Shown one piece after another: positions 1 to 9,347 of a stretch of 64,000 nucleotides of DNA. A model generated the notes under the pieces. It did not search any database. It was not told the DNA's origin and saw only the letters and a list, made by a program, of their open reading frames with translations. Source of the stretch: Bacteroidota bacterium. GTDB lineage: Bacteria > Bacteroidota > Bacteroidia > JACCXN01. A program made the translations under genes and the position numbers. The stretch is taken from contig JACCXN010000044.1 of NCBI GenBank assembly GCA_013696965.1, positions 70,756 to 134,755 of the forward strand. Reading direction: 5' to 3'. Position 1 is the first letter of the stretch. The number at the start of each line of letters is the position of its first letter.

Positions 1-440
1 TGTTTTGGAGCTGTTCCATTAATATTGGTATTTGGTCCTGAGCTGCTGGGTTTTAAGTCAGCACTTAAATGGTACATTAGGTTTATATGATAATAGATGT
101 TCATTTTGCTTAAATTTGAAGCAAGGTCATGTTGAAAATAACCCTGGATACCAGAAAGATTAAATCTTTCCCTTTGAATATTGGGGCCAAGCGCGATTAA
201 GTTTTTTCTAAATGTATAATAAATACTTGGGTTCAAATTTAAACCCAATGCACTTCCAGTATAAGCTCCCGCTATATTTATTCCATAATTAGTATTAAAT
301 TGGGTGGATCTAAGCGTATCAACCTGGTTTTTTATTGGTGCTTCAGATACTGTTGCCTGAGCCATTGTTGGTAAAATTAGAACAGAAAAGTATGATGTAA
401 ACAGAATTGCGATATAAAGAAAGAAGTTAAAGTTTTTCAT
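1..440 (-). CDS. N-terminal part of an exported, probably outer-membrane barrel protein (runs off the window)
   Basis: Reading the minus strand from the ATG at 440 gives 146 codons with no stop before the window edge, so only the N-terminus is present. It opens MKNFNFFLYIAILFTSYFSV, a typical signal peptide that ends near an AQA cleavage site at about residue 27. The mature part alternates polar and hydrophobic residues with many Tyr, Asn and Gly (for example GLNLNPSIYYTF), as in transmembrane beta-strands of Bacteroidota barrel proteins. No named family is recognisable from this part. It is divergent from the gene at 623, with a 180-bp AT-rich gap between them. Confidence 0.7.
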   Translation of the reverse strand, partial: MKNFNFFLYIAILFTSYFSVLILPTMAQATVSEAPIKNQVDTLRSTQFNTNYGINIAGAYTGSALGLNLNPSIYYTFRKNLIALGPNIQRERFNLSGIQGYFQHDLASNLSKMNIYYHINLMYHLSADLKPSSSGPNTNINGTAPK

Positions 441-622
441 AATTAATTTGTAGTTTAACTTTACAATCCAAAAGATGAGCCAGTGTTTTTTAGCTTTTGA
501 TGTTTTTTAAGATGTGAATTATTTTCTTCATAATGAGAACTTTTAAGATTAAAAACAGCAATAATTAGAATTTAAACTTTGAGTAATTCAATAGTTTTAC
601 AAAAAATATATTTTGTTTACTT

Positions 623-2017
623 ATGGGGAAAAGTGCATTCATAGTTCTTTATTTTGCTCTTGCAATATTCAGTAAGGTTCCCCTGCTTGCCCAAGAAATC
701 ATGGTTGAGAATGAATCGCCAGAAATTATAATTTCAAAAGGATTAACGTTTTTGAGTGAATCCCAACAGAAAGAAACAATTGGTTTTAATTATTTTAAAG
801 GCGAGTGGGGTAGTTATATTAAAAACACGAATTATTTTCCCCTGTTCATAAAAAAGGGAAAATCAGCTTATGATTCCAATTGTTTCACAACCACTTCGGT
901 TCATAATCTGTTAGCCGAAATTTATCTTAATTATCCCAATTTTGAGATAATCCCAAGCATGCTGGAACCTGCAATGGAAAACATTCTATTGTATCAAAGC
1001 AATAGTACTTTTAATTTTTGGCATAATCTACCAAGTGTGAACCCTATTCAAAGAAGTAAACATGTTGAAAACAATCAGAAATACATGCAACACAGGCCCA
1101 ATAATTTTATTTTTAAATCAAAATTTATGAATAAATGCGCCAATATATGCAACGATGCGGATGATACGGCTTTGGGGTTTATGGCTTTAAAATTAAATAA
1201 TCAAGTCAAAAATAAATTAATGCTTGACTCTGCATTCCTTGTCCCGGATTCAATTGGCCATTATTTTTCCAGATACCGAAATTTAAAAAGAAAAAAAACA
1301 CATTATTATAACTTCTTTTTCGGAAAGAAAAAATACCTTAAGGGAACTTTTTGTACGTGGTTTGGTGAAGAAACACCTTTCACAGGAATTAGTTTTCTGC
1401 CCTTTTCAAGCAGGCAAAATCAATATATTCCTTATAATTCAAATGAAGTTGATTGTATAGTAAATGCGAATATACTTTTAGCTTTAAGCCACTTTGGTGA
1501 ACTAAATACTCCAGGAGTAAAAGAAGCTGTAATTATGCTCAAAAACAACCTGCTAACAAGCAATTGCAATTACTGTGGCATTTATTACCCTTCAGAATTT
1601 ACGCTTCATTACATCATTTCTCAACTTATTGCCCAAGGCATGACGGATTTTGAGGACTACATTCCTGTAATGGTTGATCGATTAACAAAAAATCAACGTG
1701 ATGATGGAACATGGAGAACAAAAATTAAAGGAAATGAACTACAAGTTACATTGTATGCATTAATTGCACTATTAAACATTGACCAGGTAGAAAAACACAA
1801 TACGCTGCCTTTCATAGAAAAATCGATGAACTTCATACTTAATCAAGCAATTGAAAATGAAAATCAGGTTCATTGGCCCGGAGGGGTGTTTTTTTCAGGA
1901 GGAACCGTAATAAGGGATTCCTTTTTATGGCGATCCGATGCGGTAACTACAGCCCTAGCCCTTACTGCAATATTAAAATACAATGAATTGAAAACGAAGA
2001 GGGAAGTTAAACAATAA
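623..2017 (+). CDS. Secreted protein with a terpene-cyclase-like alpha-toroid and DxDDTA motif
   Basis: 464 residues. The first ~24 are a signal peptide ending LLAQ, so the protein leaves the cytoplasm. Around residue 180 the sequence reads NDADDTALGF, which matches the DxDDTA motif used as the acid in class II terpene cyclases such as squalene-hopene cyclase. Near residue 355 QRDDGTWR resembles the QW repeat of the same alpha/alpha-toroid superfamily, and WPGGVFFSGG near the end is another cyclase-like Trp/Gly patch. At about 440 mature residues it is shorter than squalene-hopene cyclase (about 630), and an exported cyclase would be unusual. Family membership by fold is likely; enzymatic activity is unproven. 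It converges on the SDR gene that ends at 2026, only 8 bp away. Confidence 0.72.
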   Translation: MGKSAFIVLYFALAIFSKVPLLAQEIMVENESPEIIISKGLTFLSESQQKETIGFNYFKGEWGSYIKNTNYFPLFIKKGKSAYDSNCFTTTSVHNLLAEIYLNYPNFEIIPSMLEPAMENILLYQSNSTFNFWHNLPSVNPIQRSKHVENNQKYMQHRPNNFIFKSKFMNKCANICNDADDTALGFMALKLNNQVKNKLMLDSAFLVPDSIGHYFSRYRNLKRKKTHYYNFFFGKKKYLKGTFCTWFGEETPFTGISFLPFSSRQNQYIPYNSNEVDCIVNANILLALSHFGELNTPGVKEAVIMLKNNLLTSNCNYCGIYYPSEFTLHYIISQLIAQGMTDFEDYIPVMVDRLTKNQRDDGTWRTKIKGNELQVTLYALIALLNIDQVEKHNTLPFIEKSMNFILNQAIENENQVHWPGGVFFSGGTVIRDSFLWRSDAVTTALALTAILKYNELKTKREVKQ

Positions 2018-2025
2018 AGGGAAAT

Positions 2026-2841
2026 TTATTTCATCACTATCCAGTTTATAATTTTATTGAAAAATGAATCGGGCATTATTTTTCGGAAAAAGAGCATCAA
2101 TCCGGCTCCTGTACCTGCCGAATAGCGTAATTTATTTGAATTGGAAATAGCTGCACTGTAAATTACTTTTGCTACCTGCGCAGGAGTTCCTCCCTGGTCT
2201 ACAAAGCTTTGCATGTTTTTTATTGCTTTTTGATGATTCATTTCATAAACAGAAGATTTGCCTTCCGTTGAAAAATCCATTGAACGGGAATAAAATTCTG
2301 TTTTAATTGGTCCAGGTTCAATTACTTTTACTTTAATGTTGTAGGACAAAAGCTCATGTTGCAGAGATTCAGAAAATCCTTCAACGGCCCATTTTGTTGA
2401 ATGATATAAACTGTAAAAAGGAAAAGTTAATCTTCCTCCAACTGAAGCAACATTTATAATCGTTCCACTTCTCTTTGTTCTAAAATGAGGAAGTATAGCG
2501 CGACAAACATCGAAAAGTCCAATTACATTGGTTTGAAATTGCCTTTGAATTTGTTCTTTTGATGCATCCTCAAAAGGGCCGGTAAGGGCATAACCTGCAT
2601 TATTTACAAGAACATCAATTCTTCCAAAATGTGCAAGCCCCAATTCAATGGATTGTTTAATGCTTAAAGAATCGCATACATCTAATCTTGCAATTATAAG
2701 GCTGTCCGAATTAATCAACTCTGTTTCATTTTCTGGAGAACGCATACTGGCAACAACATTCCATCCATTTTTCAGAAAATAAACTGCTGTGGCTTTTCCT
2801 ATACCTGCGGAGCTTCCGGTAATAAACACTGTTTTTTTCAT
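2026..2841 (-). CDS. Short-chain dehydrogenase/reductase (classical SDR)
   Basis: 271 residues with a Rossmann fold. The N-terminal cofactor motif is TGSSAGIG (TGxxxGxG), followed by NNAG near residue 80, a catalytic Ser in NVASVGG, and the YHSTK (YxxxK) active site near residue 145. The arginine in ASMRSPEN after the second strand suggests NADP(H) preference. The PGPIKTEF stretch is the usual segment after the active site. Substrate cannot be told. It stands alone on the minus strand, separated from the beta-oxidation genes by a hairpin at 2933-2961, and converges with the gene ending at 2017. Confidence 0.88.
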   Translation of the reverse strand: MKKTVFITGSSAGIGKATAVYFLKNGWNVVASMRSPENETELINSDSLIIARLDVCDSLSIKQSIELGLAHFGRIDVLVNNAGYALTGPFEDASKEQIQRQFQTNVIGLFDVCRAILPHFRTKRSGTIINVASVGGRLTFPFYSLYHSTKWAVEGFSESLQHELLSYNIKVKVIEPGPIKTEFYSRSMDFSTEGKSSVYEMNHQKAIKNMQSFVDQGGTPAQVAKVIYSAAISNSNKLRYSAGTGAGLMLFFRKIMPDSFFNKIINWIVMK

Positions 2842-2932
2842 ATGTAATAATTTTTTTAATTTTTAAAAATTAGAAAGAATACGCCATATTATATTCATTC
2901 CTGTTTGTTACTTCGTGCATTGGGTAAAACAG

Positions 2933-2962
2933 AAAGAGCTGTTGGATGAGAACAGCTCTTTT
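2933..2962 (-). terminator. Hairpin downstream of the beta-oxidation genes
   Basis: Perfect 11-bp arms AAAGAGCTGTT (2933-2943) and AACAGCTCTTT (2951-2961) with a 7-nt loop. It lies 70 bp past the end of the acyl-CoA dehydrogenase on the minus strand. The U-tract is weak, so termination is likely but not certain. Confidence 0.6.
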
Positions 2963-3033
2963 AAACAATTTAATTTGTTGTTTTTGGTGTTTTAATCATA
3001 GAAAAGCAAAAACTTTAAATGTGCAACCTTAAA

Positions 3034-4824
3034 TTAAAAACAATATTTATTTTCTGAAATTAATTTTGCTGCAACCCTTCTTCTTGACTCTTTTGTATTA
3101 AATGGAGCAGATTTTGTGAACCTTTTGAGTCCCATAAGCATCATGCGCTGTTCGTCTCCTTCCGCAAAAGAATTTATGGCTTCTTTTCCTGCAGCGTTAA
3201 TCCTATCCGAAGCATCACTTATAAATACCCGCATCATATCAAGTTGATTTACGCAAGCCTCTTCCCCTCGCAGTGAGGTGAGCTTTTCAACCCTAAGCAA
3301 TATACTCTCCGCCAGGTAGGTGTCTATTAACATATCAGCAATATTCATGAGTATTTCCTGCTCTTTTGACAATTCCGCCATAAGTTTTTGAACAGATGCG
3401 CCAGCAACCATTAAAACAGCTTTTTTGAAATTCTCCACTGCTTTTTTCTCGGTACCAAACAATGTCATGTCTTCTTTTCCGAAATCAGGTATTGCAAGGA
3501 GTTCGCCTGCAACTTTTTGAGCAGGTCCCATCAAATCCAGTTCGCCTTTCATGGCTCTTTTTAGCATCATGTCAACTGTAAGCAACCTGTTTATTTCATT
3601 GGTGCCTTCGAATATTCTGTTTATTCGGGCATCACGATACGCTCTGTCCATTGGTGCTTCTGCAGAGTAGCCCATGCCACCATATATTTGTACGCCCTCA
3701 TCAACTACATAATCCAATACTTCGGAACCTACAACTTTTAATATAGCTGCTTCAATGGCAAACTGCTCTACACCTTTAAGTATGGCTCTTTCTTTTTCCA
3801 TTCCCTTTTCCATCAAATCATTTATGGCCTCTTCCGTATTGTGACTTGCCCTATATAAAGCAGACTCACAAGCATAGATTTTGATTGCTTGTTCTGCAAT
3901 TTTTCTTCTTATTGCTCCATACTTTGCAATGGGTCTCCCAAACTGTTGTCTTTCATTAGCATATTGAACGGATAAAGTACTTACCTTTTTAGATGCTCCA
4001 AGTGCTGCACCTGCAAGTTTCATTCTTCCAATGTTTAATATGTTTACAGCTATTTTAAACCCGTTTTCCCTATCAGATAATAGGTTTTCTACAGGCACTT
4101 TGCAATCATTAAAAAACACCTGCCTGGTAGAACTTCCCTTAATACCCATTTTGTGTTCTTCGGGATTTAAAGAAATACCACCAAAGCTTTTTTCTACTAT
4201 AAATGCACTTAAATTCTTATCGTCATCAATTTTGGCAAAAACAGTGAAAACATCGGCAAAACCTCCGTTAGTTATCCACATTTTCTGGCCGTTTAAAACA
4301 TAATGTTTTCCATCCGCTGTTAATGTAGCTCTTGTTTTTCCTGAATTGGCATCGGAGCCAGCACCGGGTTCTGTTAAACAATAACAAGCCTTCCATTCTC
4401 CTGAAGCTAGTTTTGGAATATATTTTGATTTTTGTTCAGAATTTCCATAATAAAGAATAGGCAATGTTCCAATCCCTGTATGTGCTGAAAGAGCAACAGC
4501 AAAGGAATGTCCAGCTCCGGTAACTTCTGTAGCAAGCATAGAGGTGGTAAAATCTTTTCCAAAACCACCATATTCCTCAGGAACAGAAATTCCAAGCAAA
4601 CCAAGAGCACCTGCTTTATCTAAAAGAGAAGGCATCAATCCTTCCTCCATGCTATCAATCCTGTCAAGATTAGGAAATACTTCCTGGTCAAGAAAGTCCT
4701 CGCAGGTTTGAGCTATCATTAATTGTTCTTCATTCCATTGTTCTGGAATAAATATTGAATCAGCATCAGTTTGGTGGATCAAAAACTCTCCCCCTTTTAT
4801 TGTTTTTTTACCTGTAGTTTCCAT
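3034..4824 (-). CDS. Acyl-CoA dehydrogenase, long form with C-terminal extension
   Basis: 596 residues, longer than the ~380 of medium-chain enzymes; the extra ~170 C-terminal residues match the VLCAD/ACAD9-like layout. It carries out the first, FAD-dependent step of fatty-acid beta-oxidation. FAD/substrate motifs CYCLTEPGAGSDA (about residue 147) and MWITNGG (about 182) are present, and the catalytic Glu lies in RIFEGTNEINR near residue 405. Transcribed last in the cluster marR, dehydrogenase/hydratase, thiolase, this gene, with a 31-bp gap after the thiolase. The electron acceptor is presumably ETF, not encoded here. Regulation by the MarR protein at 8649 is inferred from position. Confidence 0.93.
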   Translation of the reverse strand: METTGKKTIKGGEFLIHQTDADSIFIPEQWNEEQLMIAQTCEDFLDQEVFPNLDRIDSMEEGLMPSLLDKAGALGLLGISVPEEYGGFGKDFTTSMLATEVTGAGHSFAVALSAHTGIGTLPILYYGNSEQKSKYIPKLASGEWKACYCLTEPGAGSDANSGKTRATLTADGKHYVLNGQKMWITNGGFADVFTVFAKIDDDKNLSAFIVEKSFGGISLNPEEHKMGIKGSSTRQVFFNDCKVPVENLLSDRENGFKIAVNILNIGRMKLAGAALGASKKVSTLSVQYANERQQFGRPIAKYGAIRRKIAEQAIKIYACESALYRASHNTEEAINDLMEKGMEKERAILKGVEQFAIEAAILKVVGSEVLDYVVDEGVQIYGGMGYSAEAPMDRAYRDARINRIFEGTNEINRLLTVDMMLKRAMKGELDLMGPAQKVAGELLAIPDFGKEDMTLFGTEKKAVENFKKAVLMVAGASVQKLMAELSKEQEILMNIADMLIDTYLAESILLRVEKLTSLRGEEACVNQLDMMRVFISDASDRINAAGKEAINSFAEGDEQRMMLMGLKRFTKSAPFNTKESRRRVAAKLISENKYCF

Positions 4825-4855
4825 GAGTTTAAAGTGTTGTATTGTTTTAATTCAG

Positions 4856-6034
4856 TTAGTTTAGAAGTTCGAAAACCCCAGCAGCACCTTGTCCAGTTCC
4901 AACACACATGGAAACAAGGCCATATTTTTTTTGTCTTTTTCGTAATTCATTGAATATTTGAACGGATAGTTTTGTACCCGTACAACCTAGTGGATGGCCA
5001 AGTGCAATTGCTCCACCGTTCACATTTACTAAATCAGGGTTTAAATTCAAATCTCTGATAATTGCAAGAGACTGAGAGGCAAAGGCTTCATTAAGTTCTA
5101 TTAGGTCGATATCACTTTGCTTTAGATTAGCTCTTTTTAAGGCCTGTGGAATTGCTGCAATTGGTCCAATTCCCATTATCCTGGGGTCAACGCCTGCAAC
5201 TGCATAGGAAACAAGTCGGGCAATTGGTTTTAAACCCAATTCATTTACCATTTTTTCAGACATAACCATTACAAATGCTGCTCCATCTGAAGTTTGGGAG
5301 GAATTACCAGCAGTTACACTTCCAGTGGCAGAAAAAACAGGTTTCAAACTGTTTAATGCCTCAACTGAAGTTCCAGCCCTAGGCCCTTCATCTGTGTCAA
5401 CTGTATATTCTCTTGTTTGTTTTTTTTCGTTTTCATCCAGGTAATTTTCAATAACTTTTACCGGTACAATTTCATCCTTAAACCTTCCTTCTCCAATTGC
5501 TTTTAACGCTTTCATATGGGAATTATAGGAGAATTCGTCCTGATCCTGTCGTGAAATTTTAAAATCATCAGCAACGGCTTCTGCTGTAAGTCCCATTCCC
5601 CAATACCACTCAGGATGGTTTTTGGCAATGGCCGGGTTTGGCACAATCCTCCAACCGCCAAAAGGGATAGGTGACATCGTTTCAACTCCTCCTGCAATAA
5701 TACAATCCGCCATTCCAGAGCGGATTTTTGCAGATGCAATTGCAATTGTTTCCAACCCGGAGGAACAATACCGATTCACAGTCATTCCCGGAACCTTGTT
5801 GGTATCAAGGCTCATTAAAGAAATCATTCTTCCTACATTAAGACCTTGCTCAGCCTCTGGCGTGGCATTTCCTACAATTAAATCATCTATTCTTTCTTTT
5901 TCCAACTGTGGAAGTTGGTCCATAAGATGCCTTATTACTTTTACTGCAAGATCATCAGGTCTTGTTGAACGGAAAACTCCCCTGGGGGCTTTTCCTACTG
6001 CTGAACGATAACCTGCTACTATATATGCTTCCAT
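4856..6034 (-). CDS. fadA: Acetyl-CoA C-acyltransferase (3-ketoacyl-CoA thiolase)
   Basis: 392 residues, normal for a thiolase. It cleaves 3-ketoacyl-CoA to acetyl-CoA and a shortened acyl-CoA, the last step of beta-oxidation. All three thiolase signatures are visible: the nucleophilic Cys in NRYCSSGLE near residue 90, the His in GGAIALGHPLG near residue 345, and the second Cys in SMCVGTGQG near residue 377. It lies 39 bp after the dehydrogenase/hydratase and 31 bp before the acyl-CoA dehydrogenase, so the three are probably co-transcribed. A biosynthetic acetoacetyl-CoA thiolase is the alternative, but the neighbours argue for degradation. Confidence 0.94.
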   Translation of the reverse strand: MEAYIVAGYRSAVGKAPRGVFRSTRPDDLAVKVIRHLMDQLPQLEKERIDDLIVGNATPEAEQGLNVGRMISLMSLDTNKVPGMTVNRYCSSGLETIAIASAKIRSGMADCIIAGGVETMSPIPFGGWRIVPNPAIAKNHPEWYWGMGLTAEAVADDFKISRQDQDEFSYNSHMKALKAIGEGRFKDEIVPVKVIENYLDENEKKQTREYTVDTDEGPRAGTSVEALNSLKPVFSATGSVTAGNSSQTSDGAAFVMVMSEKMVNELGLKPIARLVSYAVAGVDPRIMGIGPIAAIPQALKRANLKQSDIDLIELNEAFASQSLAIIRDLNLNPDLVNVNGGAIALGHPLGCTGTKLSVQIFNELRKRQKKYGLVSMCVGTGQGAAGVFELLN

Positions 6035-6073
6035 TTTTTCTTGTATTTTTTTATTTACACTCTAGTTAAACGT

Positions 6074-8488
6074 TTAGTTTCTCAAGACCTTGCCACCAGT
6101 AATAATACTTTGCATTCTTTCCAGTGTTTTCCTTTCCGCACAAAGAGACACAAAAACTTCTCTTTCCATATCCAACAAGTATTGTTCAGAAACATCTGTA
6201 GCATTTGAGAGATCTCCCCCTGCCATTACATATCCTAATTTTTCGGATATTTTTTGGTCATGGTCTGAAATATAATTACCTGAACGCATTGAATTTGCAC
6301 CTGCATAAACCAGTCCCAAGACTTGGTTTCCCAATACTTTGATGTCTTTTCTCTGAACTGGTCTTGTGTAACCATCTTCTACCATTTGCAAAGCGTGTGC
6401 TTTGGCCTCGGCCAATAATCTTGGCCTTGAAACCACAACTACGTCAGTACCTTCTCTTAAATAACCCAATTCAAAGGCTTCATGGGCAGAAGTTGAAACT
6501 TTTGCCTGACCAATTGTAAGAAAACGGTTTCTAAATTGATTGGTTTCCATATCACCGGGGTTTAATTCATCTGAAAGCCTTAAGGCAAACTCTTTAGTTC
6601 CTCCACCTCCTGGGATTAATCCAGCGCCAAATTCAACTAAGCCTATATAACTTTCTGCATGTGCCACAACCTTATCGGCATGCATGGATAATTCACAGCT
6701 TCCCCCAAGGGTTAAATTGTGTGGAGCAACCACAACAGGAATGTCAGAATAGCGTATGCGCATCATTGTTTGTTGAAAGGCTCTTACAGCGAAATCAATT
6801 TCATCGTAATCCTGCTCTATGGCCATCATAAATACCATTCCCAAATTAGCACCTGCTGAAAAATGTGCTCCTTCATTGGAAATCACAAGGGCTGAATACT
6901 CCTTTTCTGCAAGGTCAATAGCCTTATTTATTCCCTCCAGAACTTCACTTCCCATAGTATTCATTTTGGTATGGAATTCAAGGTTAATAACACCATTGCC
7001 AATGTCTATAATGGTAGTTCCTGAATTTTTCCAAATTGTTTTTGTGGGGCGAAGGGTATCAAGCATGATATATTCTTCTGTTCCCGGGATAATTAAGTAG
7101 GATGAAGAATTTTTATCGTAATATTTCTTTTGGCCCTCTTCAATTAAATAAAAAGAATTAAAGCCTTTATCGAGCATTTCATAAATCCATGCTGCAGGTT
7201 TACTTCCCGCTTTTTCCATTGCCAGCACAGTTTCTTTAACACCCAATGCATCCCAGGCTTCAAATGGGCCAAGCTCCCATCCAAATCCTGCATTTAGAGC
7301 AGAATCTATTTTGTAAAGTTCATCAGAAATTTCAGGAATACGATTAGAAACATATTGAAACAGTCCGTAAAAAGAGCTGCGGTAAAATTCTCCTGCCTTA
7401 TCTTTACCTGAAATAAGAACTCTCATACGTGTTCTTAAATCTTCAATTGATTTAGTTGTTTCAAGTGTTGCAAATTTCACCTTTTGAGTAGGCCTGTATT
7501 CCATTGTTTTAAGGTCAAGAGCCAGGATTTCGCTTTTTCCTTCTTTACTTTTTACTTTTTTATAAAAACCTTGCCTGGTTTTATCACCAAACCATTTATT
7601 CTCTACCATTTTATTGATAAAAGAAGTAGGGGTAAATAATTCAAGGGCTTCATCCTGAGGACAATTTGCTTTAACACCATTGGCAACGTGCACAAGCGTA
7701 TCAATTCCTACAACATCACAGGTTCTGAATGTAGCAGATTTAGGACGGCCAAGTACCGGGCCGGTTAATTTATCAACTTCCTCGACTGTTAAATCCATTT
7801 TTTCAACCAAATGAAATAAGGCCATAATGGAATAAACTCCTATACGATTGGCAATAAATGCAGGAGTATCCTTGCAGAGCACAGTGGTTTTTCCAAGATA
7901 CAAATCTCCATAATGCATAAGAAAATCAGTCACTGCCTGATCCGTTTGAGGGGTAGGAATAATTTCAAGTAATTTTAAATATCTAGGGGGATTAAAAAAG
8001 TGAGTTCCACAAAAATGTTTTTTAAAATCATCGCTTCTTCCTTCAAGCATCATATGTATTGGAATTCCAGAGGTGTTACTTGTAATTAAGGTTCCGGGAG
8101 AGCGGAATTTTTCAACCTGATCAAATACTTTCTTTTTTATGTCAAGGTTTTCTATCACTACTTCAATAATCCAGTCACAATTTTTGATGTCTTTCATGTT
8201 GTCATCAAAGTTTCCCGTTGTAATTCTGTTTGCGAATGATTTTGTATAGATAGGGGATGGGTTTGATTTTAAGGCAAACTGAAGAGCTTCGTTTACAATT
8301 CTGTTTTTAACTTGTTTTTTCTCCAAGGTAAAACCTTTTGCTTTTTCAGCCTCAGAAAGTTCTCTTGGAACAATATCCATTAGCAAAACTTCTAAACCAA
8401 TATTGGCGAAATGGCAAGCAATTCTTGAACCCATAACTCCTGAACCAAGCACTGCTACTTTTTTTATTGAACGTTTCATTTTATTCAA
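6074..8488 (-). CDS. Fused 3-hydroxyacyl-CoA dehydrogenase / enoyl-CoA hydratase
   Basis: 804 residues doing the two middle steps of beta-oxidation. The N-terminus is the NAD-binding dehydrogenase domain (VLGSGVMGSRIACHFA, residues ~12-28), followed by its C-terminal helical domain (GTHFFNPPRY near residue 160, with the catalytic His). The hydratase/isomerase domain comes last, at about residues 490-700: GAHFSAGANL forms the oxyanion region, and the two catalytic Glu are in GGSCELSMHAD and GLVEFGAGLIPGGGG. This domain order is reversed relative to E. coli FadB/FadJ and is common in Bacteroidota. It is preceded by marR (160-bp gap) and followed by the thiolase. Confidence 0.94.
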   Translation of the reverse strand: MNKMKRSIKKVAVLGSGVMGSRIACHFANIGLEVLLMDIVPRELSEAEKAKGFTLEKKQVKNRIVNEALQFALKSNPSPIYTKSFANRITTGNFDDNMKDIKNCDWIIEVVIENLDIKKKVFDQVEKFRSPGTLITSNTSGIPIHMMLEGRSDDFKKHFCGTHFFNPPRYLKLLEIIPTPQTDQAVTDFLMHYGDLYLGKTTVLCKDTPAFIANRIGVYSIMALFHLVEKMDLTVEEVDKLTGPVLGRPKSATFRTCDVVGIDTLVHVANGVKANCPQDEALELFTPTSFINKMVENKWFGDKTRQGFYKKVKSKEGKSEILALDLKTMEYRPTQKVKFATLETTKSIEDLRTRMRVLISGKDKAGEFYRSSFYGLFQYVSNRIPEISDELYKIDSALNAGFGWELGPFEAWDALGVKETVLAMEKAGSKPAAWIYEMLDKGFNSFYLIEEGQKKYYDKNSSSYLIIPGTEEYIMLDTLRPTKTIWKNSGTTIIDIGNGVINLEFHTKMNTMGSEVLEGINKAIDLAEKEYSALVISNEGAHFSAGANLGMVFMMAIEQDYDEIDFAVRAFQQTMMRIRYSDIPVVVAPHNLTLGGSCELSMHADKVVAHAESYIGLVEFGAGLIPGGGGTKEFALRLSDELNPGDMETNQFRNRFLTIGQAKVSTSAHEAFELGYLREGTDVVVVSRPRLLAEAKAHALQMVEDGYTRPVQRKDIKVLGNQVLGLVYAGANSMRSGNYISDHDQKISEKLGYVMAGGDLSNATDVSEQYLLDMEREVFVSLCAERKTLERMQSIITGGKVLRN

Positions 8489-8648
8489 AATTTATTTAAA
8501 TGTAAAAATGGCTTATCAAAATTAATTTTTTAAATTGTATTTCATCTGAAAATTACTAGTTTTTGACGTTTAAATTTAAACTTAATGTAATAATTTTATC
8601 CTTTGTTTGAAAAACAATATACTTTATCTAACCTTTAAAGTTTTTAAA

Positions 8649-9083
8649 TTAATCAATATAGTTTTTTTCTGCAATTTTGTTTATTATTTCCATTACTTCA
8701 AAAAAAACATCAATCTTTTCTTTAGAAACTTCTTCACGTACTTTTTTATTAAAGTTTTTTACGGTTTTTTTTGAAATTTCTCTTTTTATCATTCCTTGCT
8801 CTGTTAGAAAAATCTTCACCGCTCTTTTATCTTTAATATCCTGTTTTTTAATTATGAGTTTTTTGTCTTCAAGTGTTTTAAGCATTCTAGTAAGGCTGGT
8901 TGATTCCATGCCAATAAGTGCAGCAATTTGAGTTGCTGTAGTACCTTCTGTTTTATCTATATTTAATAAAACATAACCTATTGAGGCGGAAAGTTCAAAT
9001 GGAGAACCATTAGAATTATACATTCTGGCCACTGTGTACCATGATGTTTTAAGATTAAAACAGATGCTTTCTTTTTGCTTCAT
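8649..9083 (-). CDS. MarR-family transcriptional regulator, likely of the beta-oxidation genes
   Basis: 144 residues, the normal MarR length. The central winged helix-turn-helix runs from about residue 45 (TEGTTATQIAALIGMESTSL) through LTRMLKTLEDKKLI to the wing KQDIKDKRAVKIFLT. The C-terminal helices are Lys/Glu rich. It is the first gene on the minus strand ahead of the dehydrogenase/hydratase, thiolase and acyl-CoA dehydrogenase. Many such regulators respond to acyl-CoA or lipid signals, so it probably represses or tunes this cluster. A perfect palindrome 22 bp upstream of its start (9105-9126) is the likely operator and would make it autoregulated. Confidence 0.9.
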   Translation of the reverse strand: MKQKESICFNLKTSWYTVARMYNSNGSPFELSASIGYVLLNIDKTEGTTATQIAALIGMESTSLTRMLKTLEDKKLIIKKQDIKDKRAVKIFLTEQGMIKREISKKTVKNFNKKVREEVSKEKIDVFFEVMEIINKIAEKNYID

Positions 9084-9104
9084 AGAAATTCAAAAGTAGT
9101 AAAA

Positions 9105-9126
9105 TTTATTATGCGTGCATAATAAA
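9105..9126. promoter_or_regulatory. Palindromic operator upstream of marR
   Basis: Two 10-bp arms, TTTATTATGC (9105-9114) and GCATAATAAA (9117-9126), are exact reverse complements around the 2-nt centre GT. Size and position, 22 bp before the marR start, fit a dimeric MarR-family binding site. Binding is inferred. Confidence 0.65.
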
Positions 9127-9347
9127 ACAGATTAAAATCAGATGTTTTTATTTTTTTTAATCGAAAGTAGTGAAATACACTTTTGCTGTGTAAAGACATT
9201 CGACTCCAATGTTGCTGAAAGCAACAAACGGTAGCCGGTAGTAAAATACTACAGGGTAATATAATTTTTAATTAGTTGAAAAAATCCTGTTTTGCAAAAT
9301 CAAGAAGGATTAAAATTCCAATTGTCCAAAAAGAATATGCTTTATTG

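Noticed and set aside
4271-4279. DnaA box TTATCCACA, another near 39951
   Set aside because: Both are single copies inside coding sequence with no clustering, so no origin is implied.
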